Source of the DNA: an uncultured Porphyromonadaceae bacterium
Lineage (GTDB): Bacteria > Bacteroidota > Bacteroidia > Bacteroidales > Muribaculaceae
Assembly: GCA_900548875.1 (NCBI GenBank)
Contig: URMA01000104.1
Coordinates: 1 to 9,389 of the forward strand
Reading direction: 5' to 3'
Length of the DNA: 9,389 nt
This document shows, piece after piece, positions 6,792 through 9,389 of the stretch. Positions within the stretch are counted from its first letter, which is position 1; each line of letters begins with the position of its first letter. The notes beneath the pieces were generated by a model. The model searched no databases and had not been told where the DNA came from. It saw nothing but the letters and a program-made list of their open reading frames with translations. The position numbers were made by a program, and so were the translations under genes.

Positions 6792-7247
6792 ATGACTATT
6801 TTGAAACCGAACTGTCCGGTTGCGCTTTGCAGTGACCATGCCGGATTTGAAACAAAGCAGGCTGTAATCGAGTACTTGAAATCCCAGGGTATTGCTTATA
6901 AGGATTTCGGCACATATTCGACAGAAAGCTGCGACTATCCTGATTTTGCCCATCCTTGTGCAGAAGCTGTAGAAAGCGGCGAATGTTATCCGGGCATCGC
7001 CATTTGTGGCAGCGGCGAAGGTATCAGCATGACGCTGAACAAGCATCAGGGAATCCGTGCCGCTCTTTGCTGGATGCCGGAAATTGCATCGCTTGCCCGT
7101 CAGCATAACGATGCCAATGTGCTTTCCATGCCAGGACGTTTCGTCAGCAACGAGGAAGCCATTGAAATTGTGAAGACTTTCCTGTCGACGGCTTATGAAG
7201 GAGGACGTCACCAACGTCGCATTGACAAGATTCCGGTACGGAAATAA
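6792..7247 (+). CDS. rpiB: Ribose-5-phosphate isomerase B
   Basis: 151 residues. RpiB interconverts ribose 5-phosphate and ribulose 5-phosphate in the non-oxidative pentose phosphate pathway, in the cytoplasm. The length and motifs are those of the RpiB/LacAB family: SDHAGFETK (Asp15, His16) binds the substrate phosphate and ring; CDYPDFA lies at 47-53; GIAICGSGEG (68-77) carries the catalytic Cys72, with Ser74 where many family members have Thr; RAALCW follows. QHNDANVLSMPGR (104-116) includes His105, and the C-terminal basic residues (GGRHQRRI, 137-144) fit the phosphate-binding arginines. It follows the ABC ATPase gene by 14 bases with no recognisable promoter between, so cotranscription is likely without implying shared function. 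The related sugar-phosphate isomerases AlsB and LacAB are possible on family grounds, but a stand-alone gene with Cys72 best fits RpiB. Confidence 0.93.
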   Translation: MTILKPNCPVALCSDHAGFETKQAVIEYLKSQGIAYKDFGTYSTESCDYPDFAHPCAEAVESGECYPGIAICGSGEGISMTLNKHQGIRAALCWMPEIASLARQHNDANVLSMPGRFVSNEEAIEIVKTFLSTAYEGGRHQRRIDKIPVRK

Positions 7248-7272
7248 TTCTGTTTCCGAAACGTAGTAACGT

Positions 7273-7306
7273 AAAAAAAGAGGATACCGTTGTGGCATCC
7301 TCTTTT
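7273..7306. terminator. Bidirectional terminator between rpiB and ompH copy 2
   Basis: Arms AAAAGAGGAT (7276-7285) and ATCCTCTTTT (7297-7306) form a 10-base stem, extended by a CC/GG pairing (7287-7288 with 7294-7295) beyond one mismatch, around the loop GTTGT. Seven A residues at 7273-7279 give a T-tract for leftward transcripts, and TTTT at 7303-7306 serves rightward ones. It sits between the stop codons of convergent genes and should terminate both units, with the stronger T-tract on the leftward side. Confidence 0.88.
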
Positions 7307-7330
7307 CGTATCTGTCAGACTTTAGAATTC

Positions 7331-7867
7331 TTATTTTGCCGGAGCAGCTGTTGCAGCCGGAGCATCTTTCAATTCCAATTTTTCTTTAACCATCTTGGAT
7401 ACGTCGATGGCGTCAGCTCCTTGATAAACTACGCCCGGAATAGAAAGGTCGAAGATGAAAGTAAAGCCGTTCTCGCTACCTACAGCCTTTACAGCAGTCT
7501 GAATCTTTTCCTGAATCGGAGCGAGCAAAGTCTGTTGTTGACGTTGCAAGTCCTGACCGGCTACTTCCTGGAAATTCTGGATTTTTGTGCTGAGTTCCTG
7601 CAATTCCTGTTCGCGGCGTTGCTTGATGGATGTTGGAGTGTCAGCTGCTAAAGCCTGATATTCACCGTATTTTTTGTTGAATTCGTCCTGCAAAGCCTTG
7701 TATTCAGTTTCGTACTTTTTAGAAACTTCTACGAGAGTGTTTTCTGCAGTCGTTTTTTCCGGCATAAGGTTGAAAATTTCCTGAGAGTTGATATAGCCGA
7801 ATTTAGATTGTGCAAAAAGGCACATAGGTGCAGCCAATACTACTGCTAATAACAATTTTTTTAACAT
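7331..7867 (-). CDS. OmpH/Skp-family periplasmic chaperone, copy 2 (last gene of the leftward cluster)
   Basis: 178 residues. The signal peptide is MLKKLLLAVVLAAPMCLFAQ with cleavage after Ala19 or Gln20. The mature protein starts with SKFGYINSQEIFNLMPE, the first strand and helix of the OmpH/Skp fold. A long charged coiled coil (about 40-115, rich in Glu, Lys and Gln) follows, then a return segment with GFTFIFDLS and a final AIDVSKMVKEKL helix. The tail (APAATAAPAK) is low-complexity Ala/Pro and probably disordered. Skp forms a trimer with coiled-coil arms that hold unfolded outer-membrane proteins in the periplasm before delivery to the Bam complex. It lies 98 bases downstream of the other ompH, in the same direction as bamA. 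A -7-like box in the gap suggests extra transcription of its own. The two copies are clearly diverged, so the duplication is old. Confidence 0.9.
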   Translation of the reverse strand: MLKKLLLAVVLAAPMCLFAQSKFGYINSQEIFNLMPEKTTAENTLVEVSKKYETEYKALQDEFNKKYGEYQALAADTPTSIKQRREQELQELSTKIQNFQEVAGQDLQRQQQTLLAPIQEKIQTAVKAVGSENGFTFIFDLSIPGVVYQGADAIDVSKMVKEKLELKDAPAATAAPAK

Positions 7868-7952
7868 ATCGAATTTAGTTTATTTGTTTTTTCTGTAAGT
7901 GTACTTGAATCCTGCCTTTGAGGCAATTGTTTTGTATCCAAATATCCGATTG

Positions 7953-7960
7953 CAAAGATA
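7953..7960 (-). promoter_or_regulatory. Candidate -7 box upstream of ompH copy 2
   Basis: Read leftward, the sequence is TATCTTTG, a full match to TAnnTTTG. The region 19-23 bases upstream has only a weak TTA in place of TTG, so the -33 element is poor. Transcription would start near 7946, leaving a leader of about 80 bases. That leader includes a small hairpin (TGCCT/AGGCA arms around a 3-base loop, 7913-7925). Confidence 0.4.
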
Positions 7961-7965
7961 ATCAA

Positions 7966-8481
7966 TTATTTTGAATAACCTAATTTCTCAAGCACATCGT
8001 TGCTTACATCGATTTTCGGCGATGCGAAAATGATGCCTGCCGAAGAGGCACGGTCGAAAATGACCTGGAATCCTTTTTCTTCCGACACTTTCTTTACAGC
8101 CTCATAGATGTCGTTTTGAATCGGTTCGAGCAGTGACTGGCGTTTTTTATAGAGTTCGCCTTCCGGCCCGAAGTACTTGGCCTGAAGTTCGGCAGCTTCC
8201 TTTTCCTTAGCCACGATTTCCTCTTCCTTTTTCTTCTTTTGCTCGTCGGTCAGGAACACCATGTCGCTCTGATAGTTCTTGTAGAGCGTTTCGGCTTCCT
8301 TTGCTTTTGTTTCCACTTCCTTCTGCCAGCGTTGTGAAACCTGGTTCAGCTGTTCGTTGGCCATTTCATACTGCGGAATATTTTTCAGCACATATTCCAT
8401 ATCGACGAGGGCATATTTCTGTGCGTAACCGCAAAGGGCAAACAGTGCAGCAAATGCCGATAAAATAAATAATCTTTTCAT
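7966..8481 (-). CDS. OmpH/Skp-family periplasmic chaperone, copy 1
   Basis: 171 residues from the ATG at 8481. The frame stays open to 8688, but that extension would run into the end of bamA and puts 69 unrelated residues before an ideal signal peptide (MKRLFILSAFAALFALCGYAQ, cleavage after Ala or Gln), so the inner start is chosen. The mature sequence opens KYALVDMEYVLKNIPQYEMAN, the conserved OmpH start. A highly charged coiled coil follows (about 45-115, including a KKKKEEE run), then GFQVIFDRASSAGIIFASPKIDVSNDVLEKLGYSK, the closing strands and helix, given here as two adjoining parts (GFQVIFDRASSAG and IIFASPKIDVSNDVLEKL). Its predicted role is to hold outer-membrane proteins in the periplasm for BamA, whose gene ends 79 bases upstream. 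Cotranscription with bamA is likely, as no clear promoter is seen between them. Confidence 0.9.
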   Translation of the reverse strand: MKRLFILSAFAALFALCGYAQKYALVDMEYVLKNIPQYEMANEQLNQVSQRWQKEVETKAKEAETLYKNYQSDMVFLTDEQKKKKEEEIVAKEKEAAELQAKYFGPEGELYKKRQSLLEPIQNDIYEAVKKVSEEKGFQVIFDRASSAGIIFASPKIDVSNDVLEKLGYSK

Positions 8482-8560
8482 AGCTTTTTCAATTTGTACT
8501 TGATAGTATGACAATTGAAACCGCTGTTGGTTTATTGTCGTAAGGTTAATTTGTCCTTTT

Positions 8561-9389
8561 TTAGAATTCTTGACCAAGAATGAAGTGGATGTGGCTGCCA
8601 CCTTTCTTGTTGAAGACTGTGTCGAAACCGTATGCCCAGTCAATACCCATAAGGCCGACCATCGGCAGATAGATGCGGACACCGGCACCGGCTGAACGCT
8701 TGATGTCGAACGGTGAGAAGTCTTTCAAGTTGGTCCATGCGTTACCGCCTTCAACAAAGGCAAGACCATAGATGGTTGTGCTCGGCTGCAGCAGGAACGG
8801 GAAGTGAAGCTCCATGCAGAAGCGTGTATAAGCGTAACCGTCTTTTGTCCACGGAGTGAAGGCACCGTTGTCGTAACCACGGAGGGCAATGGTTTCCTGT
8901 GCGTAGCCGTAGCTTCCCGACATACCGTCACCACCGACGTAGAAGGTTTCAAACGGTGATTTCAGATACTTGTTGTAGCTGCCGAGGATACCGATATCGG
9001 CACGGGTCATCAACACAAGTGTCCATTTTCCGTTCGGGTCGGTAAGCGGAGTGTAGGTACGGGCCTTGAATTTCAGTTTCCAGTATTCAATCCACTTATA
9101 CATTTCCTTCTTGGCATCGTCGGTACCTTTTTCAGCCAATGCTTTCCAGTCTTTCTTTACAAACAGTGATACCGGAGGAGTGAGGCTTAAATCCAAGGAG
9201 AACTGGCTACCGCTACGGGTGTAGATCGGGTTGTCGATACTGTTACGTGCGAATGAAAGTCCGAGTACGAATGCGTTCGACGTACCGTTGTTCATATAGT
9301 AGAGGTATTCCCAGTTTTTCAGTTTATACCAGTTGTAGGACAACTGAGCCATGAAGGTGAAGTAGTTGTCCGGCCAGTTCAGACGTTTA
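8561..9389 (-). CDS. bamA: Outer-membrane protein assembly factor BamA, C-terminal barrel (partial)
   Basis: The last 275 residues are present; the start and the periplasmic POTRA domains lie beyond the right edge. The frame continues upstream of the Met at 9352, with KRLNWPDNYFTF before it. RLNWP at the start of barrel strands is characteristic of the Bacteroidetes BamA family. LRGYDN (codons near 8884-8867) corresponds to the conserved (V/I)RGF/Y tip of barrel loop 6, preceded by the glycine-rich FYVGGDGMSGSYGY. The FVEGGNAW, AGAGVRIYLPMVGLMGIDWAYGFD (two adjoining strands, here named only by their ends AGAGVRIYLP and GIDWAYGFD) and final HFILGQEF segments are the closing strands; the terminal Phe is the usual beta-signal end. 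BamA folds and inserts beta-barrel proteins into the outer membrane. A charged stretch near fragment residues 77-110 (KKDWKALAEKG onward) is a long loop between strands. The order bamA-ompH-ompH matches the usual Bacteroidales cluster. Confidence 0.93.
   Translation of the reverse strand, partial: KRLNWPDNYFTFMAQLSYNWYKLKNWEYLYYMNNGTSNAFVLGLSFARNSIDNPIYTRSGSQFSLDLSLTPPVSLFVKKDWKALAEKGTDDAKKEMYKWIEYWKLKFKARTYTPLTDPNGKWTLVLMTRADIGILGSYNKYLKSPFETFYVGGDGMSGSYGYAQETIALRGYDNGAFTPWTKDGYAYTRFCMELHFPFLLQPSTTIYGLAFVEGGNAWTNLKDFSPFDIKRSAGAGVRIYLPMVGLMGIDWAYGFDTVFNKKGGSHIHFILGQEF

Noticed and set aside
7239..7258. Small inverted repeat CGGAAA/TTTCCG around the rpiB stop codon
   Set aside because: It is a six-base stem with an eight-base loop and no T-tract; the true terminator lies 15 bases further on.
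8482..8688. N-terminal extension of ompH copy 1 by 69 codons
   Set aside because: It would overlap the end of bamA and place unrelated residues before a perfect signal peptide at 8481.
1..9389. Mobile element, CRISPR array, tRNA or rRNA
   Set aside because: No transposase or integrase motifs, no regularly spaced direct repeats and no RNA-gene-like sequence were found. Nearly all of the window is covered by ordinary genes.

Overview
The window looks like the chromosome of a member of the Bacteroidales (Bacteroidota). The evidence is a bamA-ompH-ompH cluster with two OmpH/Skp-type chaperone genes, TAnnTTTG-type -7 promoter boxes, the absence of Shine-Dalgarno sequences, a ChuR/anSME-type sulfatase-maturating enzyme, and an exported protein ending in what looks like a type IX secretion sorting domain. 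I cannot assign a genus from the sequence alone.

Layout. Bases 1-55 hold the last 17 codons of an unidentified upstream gene. Bases 57-1820 and 1841-3838 encode two exported proteins in one short-spaced transcription unit. The first is a multidomain protein with an SGNH-hydrolase-like N-terminus, a DNRLRE/CBM96-like beta-sandwich and a type-IX-like C-terminal tail. The second is an FAD-dependent oxidoreductase of the 'xanthan lyase'/PF12831 type with a golvesin-like C-terminal domain. A strong intrinsic terminator (3915-3948) separates this unit from a radical-SAM anaerobic sulfatase-maturating enzyme (4044-5294). Next come a soluble tandem-ABC ATPase of the ModF/PhrA type (5344-6777), preceded by a very good Bacteroidetes promoter, and rpiB (6792-7247), 14 bases further on. 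A bidirectional terminator (7273-7306) then separates these rightward genes from a leftward envelope-biogenesis cluster: bamA (running off the right edge), ompH copy 1 (7966-8481) and ompH copy 2 (7331-7867).

How the genes work together. The left pair is most simply read as the end of a glycan-processing locus: secreted, carbohydrate-directed proteins. The sulfatase-maturating enzyme would activate exported sulfatases encoded elsewhere, since none is in the window. The tandem ATPase and rpiB are cytoplasmic and share only a probable transcript. The right-hand cluster inserts beta-barrel proteins into the outer membrane (BamA) and escorts them across the periplasm (OmpH/Skp). I see no mobile element, RNA gene, CRISPR array or large repeat. 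The least ordinary features are the unusual domain combination in the first protein, the asymmetric degradation of the first ATPase domain in the tandem ABC protein, and a terminator lying between two candidate promoters ahead of the sulfatase-maturating enzyme.
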